Source: Chitinophagales bacterium (GTDB lineage Bacteria > Bacteroidota > Bacteroidia > Chitinophagales > JADIYW01). From it: a stretch of DNA of 64,000 nt. The position numbers were made by a program, and so were the translations under genes. The DNA lies in contig JACJXS010000011.1 of the NCBI GenBank assembly GCA_020636545.1, positions 186,001 to 250,000 of the forward strand, given 5' to 3'. Numbering within the stretch: the first letter of the stretch is position 1; each line of letters starts with the position of its first letter. Below, piece by piece: positions 8,694 through 18,831 of this stretch. The notes under the pieces are model-generated. The model saw only the letters and a list, made by a program, of their open reading frames with translations. It was not told the DNA's origin and ran no database searches.

Positions 8694-11666
8694 ATGACTT
8701 CAAAAGAACAAGCATATAACAAAATTGCACGTTTAGTAGAACGATTTGACGAACAAAAAGAATTTTACAAAAAAGCAGACTATAACGAAACGCAAACAAG
8801 ACGTGATTTTATAGATCCATTTTGGAAAGCACTCGGTTGGGACATTGACAACGAAAACGGCTATGCAGAAAGTTATCGTGAAGTCATTCACGAAGACCGA
8901 GTAAAAATAGGCAGTGCTACAAAAGCTCCCGACTATTCTTTCCGATTGGTTGGCGGAAAAAGACTATTCTTTTTAGAAGCCAAAAAACCAAGCGTTTCCG
9001 TAAAAGACGAAGTTGCACCGGCTTATCAAGTTCGCAGATATGGGTGGAGTGCTAAAATGCCTATTTCTGTAATTTCCGATTTTGAAGAATTTGCCATTTA
9101 CGATTGTGCCAACAAACCCAAACCTACTGACAAAGCCAGCAACGGAAGAATCAAGTATTTGCTGTATTCCGATTACCTAAACGAGTTCGATTTTATTTGG
9201 GATACTTTCAGCAAAGAGAAAGTACTGAAAGGCAGTTTTGATAAATACATCACCAGCGATAAAAACAAAAAAGGAACGACCACCGTTGATAAAGAATTTT
9301 TGCAATCATTGGATAAATGGCGAGTGGATTTGGCTTTGAATATTGCTCTTCGCAACAAAGAAATTTCTGAAGAAGAACTCAACTTTATTGTTCAACATAC
9401 GATTGACAGAATAATATTTTTGAGAATTGCAGAAGACCGAAGTGCTGAACCTTATGGAGGCTTAGCAACCGACATCAAAAGTGGGACTTTTTATCAAAAT
9501 CTTTTGTATCGTTTTTATCAAGCAGATCAAAAATATAATTCAGGCTTATTTGATTTCCAAAAAGATAAAATCAGTGAAAAAATCACGATTGACAACAAAG
9601 TCATTAAGGAAATCATTTCAGAATTGTATTATCCAATTTGTCCTTACGAATTTTCAGTTTTATCCGTAGAGATTTTAGGAAGTGCCTATGAGCAATTTTT
9701 AGGTAAACAAATCACACTTTCCAAAAACGGAAAAGCAGTAATTGAAGAAAAACCAGAAGTAAGAAAAGCAGGTGGCGTTTATTATACACCGCAATATATT
9801 GTTGATTATATTGTAAACAACACAATTGGAAAACTAACCTCCCCTAACCCCTCCAAAGGAGGGGAAAATATTACGCCGAAAGAAGTAAGCAGAATAAAAA
9901 TTGTTGATCCAGCTTGTGGAAGTGGAAGTTTTTTACTTGGTGCATATCAATTTCTATTGAACTGGCACAAAGATTTTTATACGCAAAACGGCAAAATTTA
10001 CAAAGGCAACAAAGACAATCCTTTGACTCCAACTGGCGAATTGACCACTGCTGAAAAGAAACGTATTTTGCTCAATAATATTTATGGAGTGGACTTGGAT
10101 AGCAATGCTGTTGAAGTAACCAAACTTTCATTACTTTTAAAATGTATGGAAGGCGAAACCAAAGAAAGTATAGAAGCGCAAGCAAAATTGTTTCACGACC
10201 GTATTTTACCAACTTTGGATAACAATATTAAAAGTGGAAACTCTTTAATTGACTTAGATTATTTTGATAATGAAATTGACTTTGGCGAAGAAAAAAAGGT
10301 AAAGCCATTCTCTTGGGAAAAAGCATTCCCTGAAGTTTTCAATAGGAATGTACCCATTGACGAACGCTTACCATATAAAAAACAATTTCAAAAAGTTAAA
10401 AAACTAAGTGATGATACAGACAAATTGTTATCCCAATTACTAAATGAACCAACTAAAGAATATAAAAAAAACAATGGTGGTTTTGATGTTATTATTGGAA
10501 ATCCGCCTTATGTAAAAGTTGCAGACAAACATATCTTTAATTATTTCAATAAAAAATTTATACATCAAGATTATCAGCAAGATTTGTATTTATTGTTTTT
10601 AGAGCAATATAAAAACCTTTTGGTGGAAGGTGGGAAATTAGGTGTAATTATTCCAAATACATGGTTGCAAAGTATTAAGTTCAGGAATATTAGAAACTAT
10701 TTAATGAATTACTATTATTGGGAAAGAATATTACACAATAAAGACAAAGTATTTAATGCTGTTGTAGATACTCATGTATTGATTTTTGAGAAGAATAATT
10801 ATATCAAAAATACAGAACTTGAAATTGATATACTCAAGCACAAAACAATAACACAATTTCAGAGTATAGACCAAAATAATTTACCAGAAAATGGAGACAT
10901 TATCAATATTTTGGCAAATGAAGAAGAAAAGTATTTATTTGAAAAAATAAAAAGTAAATCAATTCAAATATCAGAAATTGCAAAATCATATTCAGGAATT
11001 ACACTATATGAAAAAGGGAAAGGAAATCCAGCACAAACGGCAGAAACTATGAAAGTGAAACCATTTGAGAGTAATGATTTTCAAAAACCTAAAGGAAAAA
11101 ATTGGCTTCCACTTATGCGAGGAAGTTTAATGAATAGATACATAAATATTTGGAACAACAATTATTGGGTTGATTATGGAGAGTGGCTTGCTGCACCAAG
11201 AAATCGTAAAATATGGGAAGCCAATGAAAAGATTATTGTTCGTCAAACAGGCGACAGAATTATTGCAACTATTATAGGGAAAGATATTATCTGTAGAAAA
11301 AATTTACATATTATAATTTCCAACAAATTAGACCACAAATTTATTCTCGGAATTTTGAACTCAAAACTGACAGATTTTTACTATTTTCAAATCAATCCCG
11401 AACGGGGAGAAGCACTGGCAGAAGTGAAAAAGCAACACGTTGAGCAGTTGCCTATTCCAAAAGATATTTCAGACAAACAACAAACCGAAATTATCAAACT
11501 TGTAGAACAACTTTTGCAATTCAACAAAGAACTACAAGCCGTAACTTTAGCAGATAAAAAAGATCAATTACAAAACAGAATATCATTTTCAGAAGATAAG
11601 ATAAACCAAATAATTTACGACCTTTACGACTTAACGGAAGAAGAAATAAAAATTTTGGAAGGATAA
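8694..11666 (+). CDS. Eco57I/TaqI-type single-chain restriction-modification enzyme (type IIG-like)
   Basis: One 990-residue chain appears to hold cleavage, methylation and recognition. The N-terminal part has a PD-(D/E)xK nuclease signature: Asp80 in APDYSF, then Glu95 and Lys97 in FLEAKKP. The middle is an N6-adenine methyltransferase with VYYTPQYIVDYIV, SAM motif I VDPACGSGSFLL (about 404-415) and catalytic NPPY (603-606). The C-terminal part, from about 760, ends in the target-recognition type sequence AEVKKQHVEQLPIPKD. Such enzymes methylate one strand of an asymmetric site and cut nearby; the site is not predictable here. No partner gene lies beside it. Its position just after a tRNA gene, with housekeeping genes on both sides, suggests acquisition. 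A palindromic repeat is inserted in frame at 9838-9864, between the nuclease and methyltransferase parts. All motifs look intact. Confidence 0.88.
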   Translation: MTSKEQAYNKIARLVERFDEQKEFYKKADYNETQTRRDFIDPFWKALGWDIDNENGYAESYREVIHEDRVKIGSATKAPDYSFRLVGGKRLFFLEAKKPSVSVKDEVAPAYQVRRYGWSAKMPISVISDFEEFAIYDCANKPKPTDKASNGRIKYLLYSDYLNEFDFIWDTFSKEKVLKGSFDKYITSDKNKKGTTTVDKEFLQSLDKWRVDLALNIALRNKEISEEELNFIVQHTIDRIIFLRIAEDRSAEPYGGLATDIKSGTFYQNLLYRFYQADQKYNSGLFDFQKDKISEKITIDNKVIKEIISELYYPICPYEFSVLSVEILGSAYEQFLGKQITLSKNGKAVIEEKPEVRKAGGVYYTPQYIVDYIVNNTIGKLTSPNPSKGGENITPKEVSRIKIVDPACGSGSFLLGAYQFLLNWHKDFYTQNGKIYKGNKDNPLTPTGELTTAEKKRILLNNIYGVDLDSNAVEVTKLSLLLKCMEGETKESIEAQAKLFHDRILPTLDNNIKSGNSLIDLDYFDNEIDFGEEKKVKPFSWEKAFPEVFNRNVPIDERLPYKKQFQKVKKLSDDTDKLLSQLLNEPTKEYKKNNGGFDVIIGNPPYVKVADKHIFNYFNKKFIHQDYQQDLYLLFLEQYKNLLVEGGKLGVIIPNTWLQSIKFRNIRNYLMNYYYWERILHNKDKVFNAVVDTHVLIFEKNNYIKNTELEIDILKHKTITQFQSIDQNNLPENGDIINILANEEEKYLFEKIKSKSIQISEIAKSYSGITLYEKGKGNPAQTAETMKVKPFESNDFQKPKGKNWLPLMRGSLMNRYINIWNNNYWVDYGEWLAAPRNRKIWEANEKIIVRQTGDRIIATIIGKDIICRKNLHIIISNKLDHKFILGILNSKLTDFYYFQINPERGEALAEVKKQHVEQLPIPKDISDKQQTEIIKLVEQLLQFNKELQAVTLADKKDQLQNRISFSEDKINQIIYDLYDLTEEEIKILEG
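9838..9864. repeat. GC-rich palindromic dispersed repeat inside the restriction-modification gene
   Basis: The 27-base block is strikingly C- and G-rich in an AT-rich gene. Its right half is a perfect inverted repeat: CCCCTCC (9848-9854), spacer AAA, GGAGGGG (9858-9864). A further CCTCCCC precedes it. In the reading frame it adds the peptide TSPNPSKGGE just before the SAM-binding motif. From memory, very similar CCCCTCC-AAA-GGAGGGG elements are scattered through many Bacteroidota genomes, including inside genes. I saw no second copy elsewhere in this window. Confidence 0.75.
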
Positions 11667-11683
11667 TAAATTAGCGATAATTA

Positions 11684-12109
11684 TTATTTCAACTTATCGA
11701 AATAGCTTTTGGGCAATTCCCTAATTCTTCTTTCTTTATAATCAAAATAAACGACTGCACTTCTTACTAATGCTAAAGTTTTCTGAGTTTCATTTTTGAT
11801 AAAATGCATGACCATATCAAAACTACAAGAGCTTAATTCATTGACACCTACCTGACAAATAATTTCATCACCCAAAAACCCTTCAGATACATATTTTATG
11901 GAATGATTAGCAACAATAGTTCCGTGTCCATTTGCCCAATCTCCTTCTAATAAATCTAGGTGCTTATAAAAATTTGTTCGAACTATATTTGCAAAAACCA
12001 ATATCCGTTCATTGCCCATGTGGTTTGCAAAATTTATATCTTCCTCTTTTATGAGAAAATTAGTTTCAAATAATACCTTGTTTGGAACTGTGATGTCGAT
12101 TCTTGTCAT
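11684..12109 (-). CDS. Acyl-CoA thioesterase-like protein, 4HBT hotdog fold
   Basis: The 141-residue protein has the single-hotdog pattern of 4-hydroxybenzoyl-CoA thioesterase/YbgC-like enzymes. The early DINFANHMGNERIL stretch fits the catalytic loop of this family, and a conserved ANHSIKYVSEGFLGDEI strand region follows. These enzymes hydrolyse acyl-CoA thioesters, with substrates ranging from short acyl to aromatic acyl groups. The gene starts one base after the tsaD stop on the same strand, so the two are likely cotranscribed, though no functional link is known. Family level is secure; substrate unknown. Confidence 0.8.
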   Translation of the reverse strand: MTRIDITVPNKVLFETNFLIKEEDINFANHMGNERILVFANIVRTNFYKHLDLLEGDWANGHGTIVANHSIKYVSEGFLGDEIICQVGVNELSSCSFDMVMHFIKNETQKTLALVRSAVVYFDYKERRIRELPKSYFDKLK

Positions 12110-12110
12110 T

Positions 12111-13115
12111 CTAAAAATTTAATCTTGGTTGAATTGGTATGTTGATAGCACAAAATTGTTTCTTTAAGAATTTATAATAAGCCGTAATCGCAATCATTCC
12201 TGCATTATCTGTGCAATATTGAAAATCGGGGATATAAACTTTCCAATTCAATTGATTTGCCGTTGATTGTAATTGTTTCCTCAATTCTGAATTTGCGGCA
12301 ACTCCACCAGCAATTGCAATTTCATTTATTGAAAATTGCTGACTTGCTGTTTTTAATTTATTGATAAGAATCTTAATCAAATTATATTGAATAGAAGCAC
12401 AAATATCAGCTAAATTCTCTTGAATAAAATTAGGGTTCAGCTTTTCTTGCTTTTGTAAAAAATATAAAACTTGAGTTTTAAATCCACTAAAACTAAAATT
12501 CAATTCTGGAATTTTAGGTTCTGAAAATGGAAATTTTAAAACATCACCACTTTGTGCATATTTATCTATTAAAGGACCTCCAGGATAAGGCAGCCCTAAC
12601 ATTTTTGCGGTCTTATCAAACGCCTCTCCCACAGCATCATCGATAGTCTGTCCAATGATTTCCATTTCTAAATAATCTTTAACGACTACCAATTGTGTAT
12701 GTCCACCGGAAACCGTTAAACATAAAAAAGGAAATTGAGGCTTAGGTTCATCAATAAAATGAGCTAAAATATGTGCTTGAATATGATGTACATCAATAAG
12801 AGGTACGTCCAAACTTTGAGCCAAAGACTTTGCAAACATTCCGCCAACCAACAAAGAACCCATCAACCCTGGCCCTCGTGTAAAAGCAACTGCACTAATA
12901 TCTTTCAATTCAACTTGAGCTTTTTTCAATGCAATATCGACTACTGGCACAATATTTTTAAGATGAGAACGACTTGCCAACTCTGGCACTACACCACCAT
13001 ATTGTTCGTGAATATGCTGAGTTGCTACTTCATTAGCTAATATTTTGCCATCAACACAAACCGCACACGAAGTGTCGTCACATGAAGATTCTATTGCTAA
13101 TATACATGTAGGCAT
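12111..13115 (-). CDS. tsaD: tRNA threonylcarbamoyladenosine synthase subunit TsaD
   Basis: TsaD transfers the threonylcarbamoyl group from threonylcarbamoyl-AMP to A37 of tRNAs reading ANN codons, working with TsaB and TsaE. The 334-residue protein has the ASKHA-fold N-terminus ILAIESSCDDTSCAV, the metal-binding His111 and His115 in HHIQAHILAHF, the nucleotide-site motif TVSGGHTQLVV, and a third metal ligand in CTDNAGMIA. Length is normal. It diverges from tamB across 50 bp. Confidence 0.97.
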   Translation of the reverse strand: MPTCILAIESSCDDTSCAVCVDGKILANEVATQHIHEQYGGVVPELASRSHLKNIVPVVDIALKKAQVELKDISAVAFTRGPGLMGSLLVGGMFAKSLAQSLDVPLIDVHHIQAHILAHFIDEPKPQFPFLCLTVSGGHTQLVVVKDYLEMEIIGQTIDDAVGEAFDKTAKMLGLPYPGGPLIDKYAQSGDVLKFPFSEPKIPELNFSFSGFKTQVLYFLQKQEKLNPNFIQENLADICASIQYNLIKILINKLKTASQQFSINEIAIAGGVAANSELRKQLQSTANQLNWKVYIPDFQYCTDNAGMIAITAYYKFLKKQFCAINIPIQPRLNF

Positions 13116-13143
13116 TGTTTTTGTAATAAATAACTTATTTTTG
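13115..13143 (+). promoter_or_regulatory. Probable tamB promoter
   Basis: TTG (13115-13117), 18 bases, then TATTTTTG (13136-13143) resembles the Bacteroidota promoter with a one-base-short spacer. The start point would fall near 13150, about 16 bases before the tamB ATG. The -33 box overlaps the start codon of tsaD on the other strand. Confidence 0.45.
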
Positions 13144-13165
13144 TATCTATTCCTACAAAGGTACT

Positions 13166-16100
13166 ATGAAAAAAGTTGTAAAATATATCGCAGTATTAAT
13201 TAGTACCATTATATTTTTGTTGCTTTTCAGCTTTCTTACATTAACTGTGCTTATACAAATCCCTAGATTTCAAACTTGGGCAGTACAAAAAGCAAGCATT
13301 TTACTTTCTGATAAACTAGACAGTAAAGTTAGTGTCGGATCGGTAGATATTCGATTTATAAAAACTATAGAACTCAACCAAATCTATTTAGAAGATAAAC
13401 ACCAAGATACTTTATTATTTGCCAATAAAATTAGTGCAGACCTTTTACTTGGCAAATCGCTTTTCTCACAAATCAATACTTTAAAAGGAAATAAAATCTA
13501 TGTGGGCGATATCGTTTTAGATGGTATAAAATTCAATGGTTATAGAACCGAAAATGATAGTTTATATAATTTCTCCAACATTATTGATGCTTTTAAGTCT
13601 GATAAGAAAAAAGAAAAAAAGAAAAAATCCAATACTAGTTTAGATTTACAAGTTCGCAATTTACTTTTATCCAATATTGATTTAAAATATGACGACCAAT
13701 ATGGTGGTACTGGCTTGAAAATAAAAGCCAAAAAGCTTAACGTACATATTAATAAATTAGACCTTAGCAAATTATTAGTTGATGTAGATAATATTGAAAT
13801 TGATAACCCTATTGTTGCTTTAACACTTTACAATAGACCAAAAAAAGAAAATAAAAAACCAAGCAAACCATTTGCACCTCAAAATTTAGGTTTGCTTTTA
13901 AAAGTTGGAAAGGCTGAAATTACAAATGGGCAATATTTAATGGATATGTTGAATAGGAAACCTATTAAAGTTGGCGATTTTAAAATCAGCAATATGAATA
14001 TTGCCCAAATCAATACAAAAATAAAGGATTTTGGTTGGGATACTACTGGTTTATATGCCAATATCAAATATCTAAAAACTGTTTTAGATAACAATATCAG
14101 GATAAAAAATGTATCTGGCGATGTGCTTTTAGACAATAAATCTATCCAATTAAGTGATGCAAATATTCAAATGAATCAGAGTGAAATCAATGGAAATTAT
14201 GCACTTAAATTTATGAATGATTGGAAAGATTTTTCTCATTTTGCTCAAGATGTTATTTTATCCGCCAATATCAAAGAAAGTAAAGTTTATAGAAATGATG
14301 TCATTGGGTTTGTTCCTTCTATAAATAAATATCTACCTGAAAAAGCTATTGTAATCGCTAATGTTCGTGGTCCATTAGACAATTTAAAAATTAATACAAT
14401 AAACTTAAAAGCAGGAACTAATACAAAAATTGATATTACTGGAAATATCAAAGGTTTGCCAAAAATCAAACAAACTCTATTTGATTTGTATGTCAATAAT
14501 ATACAAACCAACCCAAATGATTTAGGCTCTATGTTGCCATTTTTAAAAATGCCTAAGCAAGTAACCAATGCCGGAAACATTAATTTCAAAGGTAGTTTCA
14601 AAGGATATATTGATGATTTTTATACTAAAGGAAATTTAATAACAGGCAACTTAGGTTCGATTGGAGCCGATATTCACTTGCAATTTCCTAAAGGAAGCGC
14701 ACCAAAATATCAAGGTCAAATTATAGCTCAAAAAATAAATTTGGCAGAACTTACTGGCAATCAAAAATTATTAGGTACGATAGATTTAGATATGCATGCA
14801 CTTGGCAATGGGTTCAGTCTTAAAAATATCAACACAAAATTGGTAGGTAAAGTAAAGAATTTTTATCTGAATGGTTTTGTCTTTAAAGAAATTGACATTA
14901 ATGGGATATTGGACAAAAAGAAATTTAATGGAAATGCATTTTATGATGATGGATGTTTCTTGTTTGACTTTAACGGATTAGCTGATTTTAACGATAAAAT
15001 TCCAAATTATAACTTTAATATTCAGCTTAAAAATGCCAATCTTCAAGATTTCAAATTAGCGAAAGATTCAGTTATTATATCCATGAATGGTGCAGTAAAA
15101 GCAAGCGGAAATAACATTAATAATATTAATGGCATAGCAAGCTTTGACAACATTATTATTCAAAATGAAAAAAATATACTAACCTTATCTGATTTATCTG
15201 CTGACTTGCAAAGCTTAGAAAATTTCAAACATTATCTTATTAAATCAAATGAAATAGATATTGATTTGAAGGGTAATTTTAATCCATTAACGTTGGTGCC
15301 TTCAGCAAAAGTTTATTTGAGTAAATATTCAACATTAATTAAACCAAGTGCTAAAGATTTTAAAAACAATGCTCTTCAAGATTTAAAAGCTAAAATATTT
15401 ATGCATTCAGATTTTGGCGGATTATTCAAAGTATTTTTGCCAAAATTAAATTATACTAGCGAATTAAATATTAATGGCGGATTTAATAATTCTGTTGATT
15501 ATTTTGATATTAGTGTTCGTGCTGATTCTATCAATTATGATAAAATAGCATTAGCTAAAATTAATTTAGCAACTTATAATCAAGGGAAAGAATTATTATC
15601 AGAATTTTCAGTTAAAAATATAAAATCTGGTAAGGTATCTTTTGATGATATCAATTTAGACTTAAATAGCTCTTTAGAACAATTGCTGACAAGCATTTCA
15701 ATTGAACCAAATACATCAAAAAATGGGTTCCAAATGGTTTCAACTTTAAACTTTACCAATGATACAATTATTGCTAAAATTTTAGATTCTAAAATAAAAT
15801 TGAACGATAAATATTGGATTATTGAAAAAGGGAATAGTGTAATGCTTTACGATAGCATATTTGAAACACAAGGTTTTAAAATAGTTCAAGAGCAACAAGC
15901 TATATTTTTACAAAATGGTAAAAACACATTATCTGATTTGAAACTCACTTTAAACAACATCAACTTAGCGGATATTGCACAAATTATTGACACAACAGGC
16001 TCGATAAAAAGAGGCGATTTGACAGGAACTATCAATTTGAAAAATGTCTTAAAAAACCCAGAAATTCATACTGATATAGTCATCAATGATTTTAAAATTA

Positions 16101-17923
16101 TTGATTATGAAGCAAAATATATTGGTTTAGATGCCGTTTATGGTCGAGGTGGCAAAAAAATAGCAGAATTTGGCGGTGTTTTAGACGACCCTAATTATCA
16201 ACTTGCATTCAATGGAAGCTACGATATGCAAGTAAAAGGAAAAGAAAAATTAGATGTCGAAGCACTAATTGACAAATTGGACTTGAGCTTTTTACAAACA
16301 CTTTTGAAAAATGAAATCAGTGTAAAAAATACTTTTGTAAAGGGCGATGTAAAAGTTTCTGGTTCACTAAAAAATATCGTATTAGATGGAAAAGCAACCT
16401 TATTAGATACAGCTACAATTAAAATGCGTTATTTAGGTACTACTTTTAGAATTCCAAAAGATGAAGTAATTACACTCAACAAAAGTGGTTTTGATTTTGG
16501 AACTTTAACTGTATTTGATGAAATAGGCAATAATGCTTCTGTAAGTGGAAAATTATTACACAATAGCTTTAAGAATTTCACAGTGGATAAAGTAATTTTC
16601 AATACACCATTAGGCTATCATTTTATGCATACTCAATTTGCTGACAACCAAGATTTTTATGGCGATGTTTTTGCAAGTGGAAATGCTAATATAAATGGTC
16701 CATTTAATGATTTGAAGATTGAAGTTAATGCAAGTACGCTCAACAAAACTGTTTTTAATTTGCCTGTAAGTGGTAAAAATACAAAAGCAAATTATAGCTA
16801 TATCACATTCTTTAACCCTAATGACACCACAAAAGTTATTCAAGACAAAATAAAACTCAATGGTATTAGTATTTTAATGAATATCATAGCCACACCAGAT
16901 GCTGAAGCAAATATTATTTTAGACCAAAGTACTGGCGATAAAATATCTGCAAGAGGAAGTGGAAATCTCACTATGAATTTAGATAAAAATGGCAAACTAG
17001 ATTTGAATGGGACTTATACAATAACAAATGGAAATTACAATTTTAAATTCCAAAATATTATCTCCAAAATTTTCAAAATAAAGAATGGAAGTACAATAAC
17101 ATTTGCTGGCGATCCAATGAATGCTATGTTGGATATCAATGCGGTTTATAATGTCAATGCATCTATCAGAAATTTATTAAATACTTCAGATTCCTTAAAC
17201 AAAAGTATCCTTAATCGCTCCATTCCTATCGATTTAAACTTATTAATTACGAATACACTCTCCAAACCAGATATCAACTTCTTAGTTTCTCCAAGCAATA
17301 ATTCTTTAGATGCACAAACACAAGATATTATACAAATGCTCGAAAGAATTAACAATAACAAAACAGAAGTATATAATCAAGCATTTGGCTTGTTATTGTT
17401 CAATGGCTTTATTCCTTTTGTAACAGGTGGTTTAGGCGAACAACAATTTAGTGGTGCAAGTAATTCATTTACGCAATTCTTTACTCAACAAATCTCCAAT
17501 TTATTTACCAAAGGATTGGAGCAATTGGGCTTAAAAGGTGCAAGTTTAGATGTGCTTTTAAAAGATATAGAATCTAAAGAATCTAGACAATTTGGATTTA
17601 GCTATAAGCAAGAATTATTCAATAGTAGATTAATTTTTACTGTGGGTGGTAATGTCAATTTTGGAACAACTACAACCGATATCAATGGCATCAGTACCAA
17701 TAGCAACAACTCAACATTTACCAGTGATTTCGTATTGGAATACCTAATTACAGCAGATGGAAGAATACGTCTGAAAACATTTGCCAAAACTGGCGATTTT
17801 GATATTATCAATCAAGATAGGTTAAGAACTGGTGGAGCCATTAGTTTCCAAAAAGATTTTGATAGTCTAAAAGAATTATTTACTCCTAATAAGAAAAGTA
17901 AAACATCAGTAATAAAAAAATAG
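13166..17923 (+). CDS. tamB: TamB-like translocation/assembly module protein (DUF490)
   Basis: The chain is 1585 residues. A single N-terminal membrane anchor (about 7-30) is followed by a very long, beta-rich periplasmic part with AsmA-like repeats. The C-terminal 400 residues resemble the TamB/DUF490 domain, ending shortly after FGFSYKQELFNSRL. TamB-family proteins bridge the inner and outer membranes; proposed roles are outer-membrane protein assembly with a BamA-type partner and phospholipid transport along a hydrophobic groove. No tamA homologue is visible in the window. Divergence from tsaD is, as I recall, common in Bacteroidota. It is longer than E. coli TamB (about 1259), as usual in the phylum. 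The lysine run at about residues 148-156 is a low-complexity linker. Confidence 0.85.
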   Translation: MKKVVKYIAVLISTIIFLLLFSFLTLTVLIQIPRFQTWAVQKASILLSDKLDSKVSVGSVDIRFIKTIELNQIYLEDKHQDTLLFANKISADLLLGKSLFSQINTLKGNKIYVGDIVLDGIKFNGYRTENDSLYNFSNIIDAFKSDKKKEKKKKSNTSLDLQVRNLLLSNIDLKYDDQYGGTGLKIKAKKLNVHINKLDLSKLLVDVDNIEIDNPIVALTLYNRPKKENKKPSKPFAPQNLGLLLKVGKAEITNGQYLMDMLNRKPIKVGDFKISNMNIAQINTKIKDFGWDTTGLYANIKYLKTVLDNNIRIKNVSGDVLLDNKSIQLSDANIQMNQSEINGNYALKFMNDWKDFSHFAQDVILSANIKESKVYRNDVIGFVPSINKYLPEKAIVIANVRGPLDNLKINTINLKAGTNTKIDITGNIKGLPKIKQTLFDLYVNNIQTNPNDLGSMLPFLKMPKQVTNAGNINFKGSFKGYIDDFYTKGNLITGNLGSIGADIHLQFPKGSAPKYQGQIIAQKINLAELTGNQKLLGTIDLDMHALGNGFSLKNINTKLVGKVKNFYLNGFVFKEIDINGILDKKKFNGNAFYDDGCFLFDFNGLADFNDKIPNYNFNIQLKNANLQDFKLAKDSVIISMNGAVKASGNNINNINGIASFDNIIIQNEKNILTLSDLSADLQSLENFKHYLIKSNEIDIDLKGNFNPLTLVPSAKVYLSKYSTLIKPSAKDFKNNALQDLKAKIFMHSDFGGLFKVFLPKLNYTSELNINGGFNNSVDYFDISVRADSINYDKIALAKINLATYNQGKELLSEFSVKNIKSGKVSFDDINLDLNSSLEQLLTSISIEPNTSKNGFQMVSTLNFTNDTIIAKILDSKIKLNDKYWIIEKGNSVMLYDSIFETQGFKIVQEQQAIFLQNGKNTLSDLKLTLNNINLADIAQIIDTTGSIKRGDLTGTINLKNVLKNPEIHTDIVINDFKIIDYEAKYIGLDAVYGRGGKKIAEFGGVLDDPNYQLAFNGSYDMQVKGKEKLDVEALIDKLDLSFLQTLLKNEISVKNTFVKGDVKVSGSLKNIVLDGKATLLDTATIKMRYLGTTFRIPKDEVITLNKSGFDFGTLTVFDEIGNNASVSGKLLHNSFKNFTVDKVIFNTPLGYHFMHTQFADNQDFYGDVFASGNANINGPFNDLKIEVNASTLNKTVFNLPVSGKNTKANYSYITFFNPNDTTKVIQDKIKLNGISILMNIIATPDAEANIILDQSTGDKISARGSGNLTMNLDKNGKLDLNGTYTITNGNYNFKFQNIISKIFKIKNGSTITFAGDPMNAMLDINAVYNVNASIRNLLNTSDSLNKSILNRSIPIDLNLLITNTLSKPDINFLVSPSNNSLDAQTQDIIQMLERINNNKTEVYNQAFGLLLFNGFIPFVTGGLGEQQFSGASNSFTQFFTQQISNLFTKGLEQLGLKGASLDVLLKDIESKESRQFGFSYKQELFNSRLIFTVGGNVNFGTTTTDINGISTNSNNSTFTSDFVLEYLITADGRIRLKTFAKTGDFDIINQDRLRTGGAISFQKDFDSLKELFTPNKKSKTSVIKK

Positions 17924-17926
17924 AAC

Positions 17927-18831
17927 CTATTTTATTTGGTATTCAAACTTAACATTCATAGGTCTATGATCCGATAATTGCATACCTGAATCATCAAAAA
18001 ACAAAGGATTATCTTGGTCAAAAAATATAGGTTTAAGCTCAATATTTCCAGTGTTTCTATAGAAAACTTTATCAACGACCTCACAATTAACACTAGAATA
18101 TTTCACAACACAATCCTTTAAAGCTTCATCACCTTTTTCGGGATAAACACCGCCTCTAATTAATTCTATCCAAACATCTTTAAAGCCTAAACTATCGCAC
18201 AATAATTTTATATTATCTCCCATTCTTGTATATCGACAATTAAAATCACCCATCAAAACAACCGTTTTTCCAGCAGAATGCGTTTCAATATAAGTTAATA
18301 ATTGAAGGATATTATTTCTTCGTGCCGCCCAATCTTTTTCAGAATCACCCGCATTTGCATGTACATTATACAAATCAATAGATGCGGTTTCATTAAAGCG
18401 TAATCTACTATATGTAAAACCTTTAGGCGTTAAACAGTCTGTTCCATTACAACTATCCCATCTTGTTCTATTATAATCCAAAATTGGTAAATTGGAAACG
18501 GTATTTAAACCATCACCAAAAACTAAATCAGCAACATATTTTGTTTTGTATTTAAGGGTAATATCCTTATATAATTTATCATGATACGCAAAGTCTTCTT
18601 GAACATTTACCACATCAAAGTTATTCAAAAGTGGACTTATTAATGGTATATGTCTTGAAGGGAATTGGTCTGAATTAATACCTTCTGGCAATCCAGCGAC
18701 ATTATAAGTCAAAAAACTTAACGTTCCACTATTAGACAAGTCTGTATAAGTTTCCTCTGAGCTTTGTTTTTTACAACCTAAAACTAAACGCTAACAAAAC
18801 CAATCGCATAAAACCAATTCTTAATATTCAT
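17927..18831 (-). CDS. Endonuclease/exonuclease/phosphatase-fold lipoprotein, apparent frameshift in signal peptide
   Basis: The mature part has the EEP/DNase I-sphingomyelinase fold: LTYNVAGLP, metal-binding Glu in NVQEDFA, GDFNCR, and the C-terminal SDHRPMNVKF with its catalytic Asp-His. Substrates in this fold include DNA, phosphoinositides and sphingomyelin; none is assignable. The intact frame runs only from about 18739 (TTG). Upstream in that frame a lipobox-like VLGC is encoded, but a stop lies just before it. The ATG at 18831, which overlaps the preceding gene by 11 bp, encodes a fitting signal segment (MNIKNWFYAIGFVSV) but ends in a stop near 18784. Adding one T to the TTT run there would join both parts into a normal lipoprotein. 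It is either a sequencing error or a broken start. Confidence 0.72.

Noticed and set aside
8600..11700. A possible integration site: repeat of the tRNA-Ser 3' end after the restriction-modification gene
   Set aside because: I looked for the tRNA 3' sequence near 11667-11700 and did not find it; no integrase is present.
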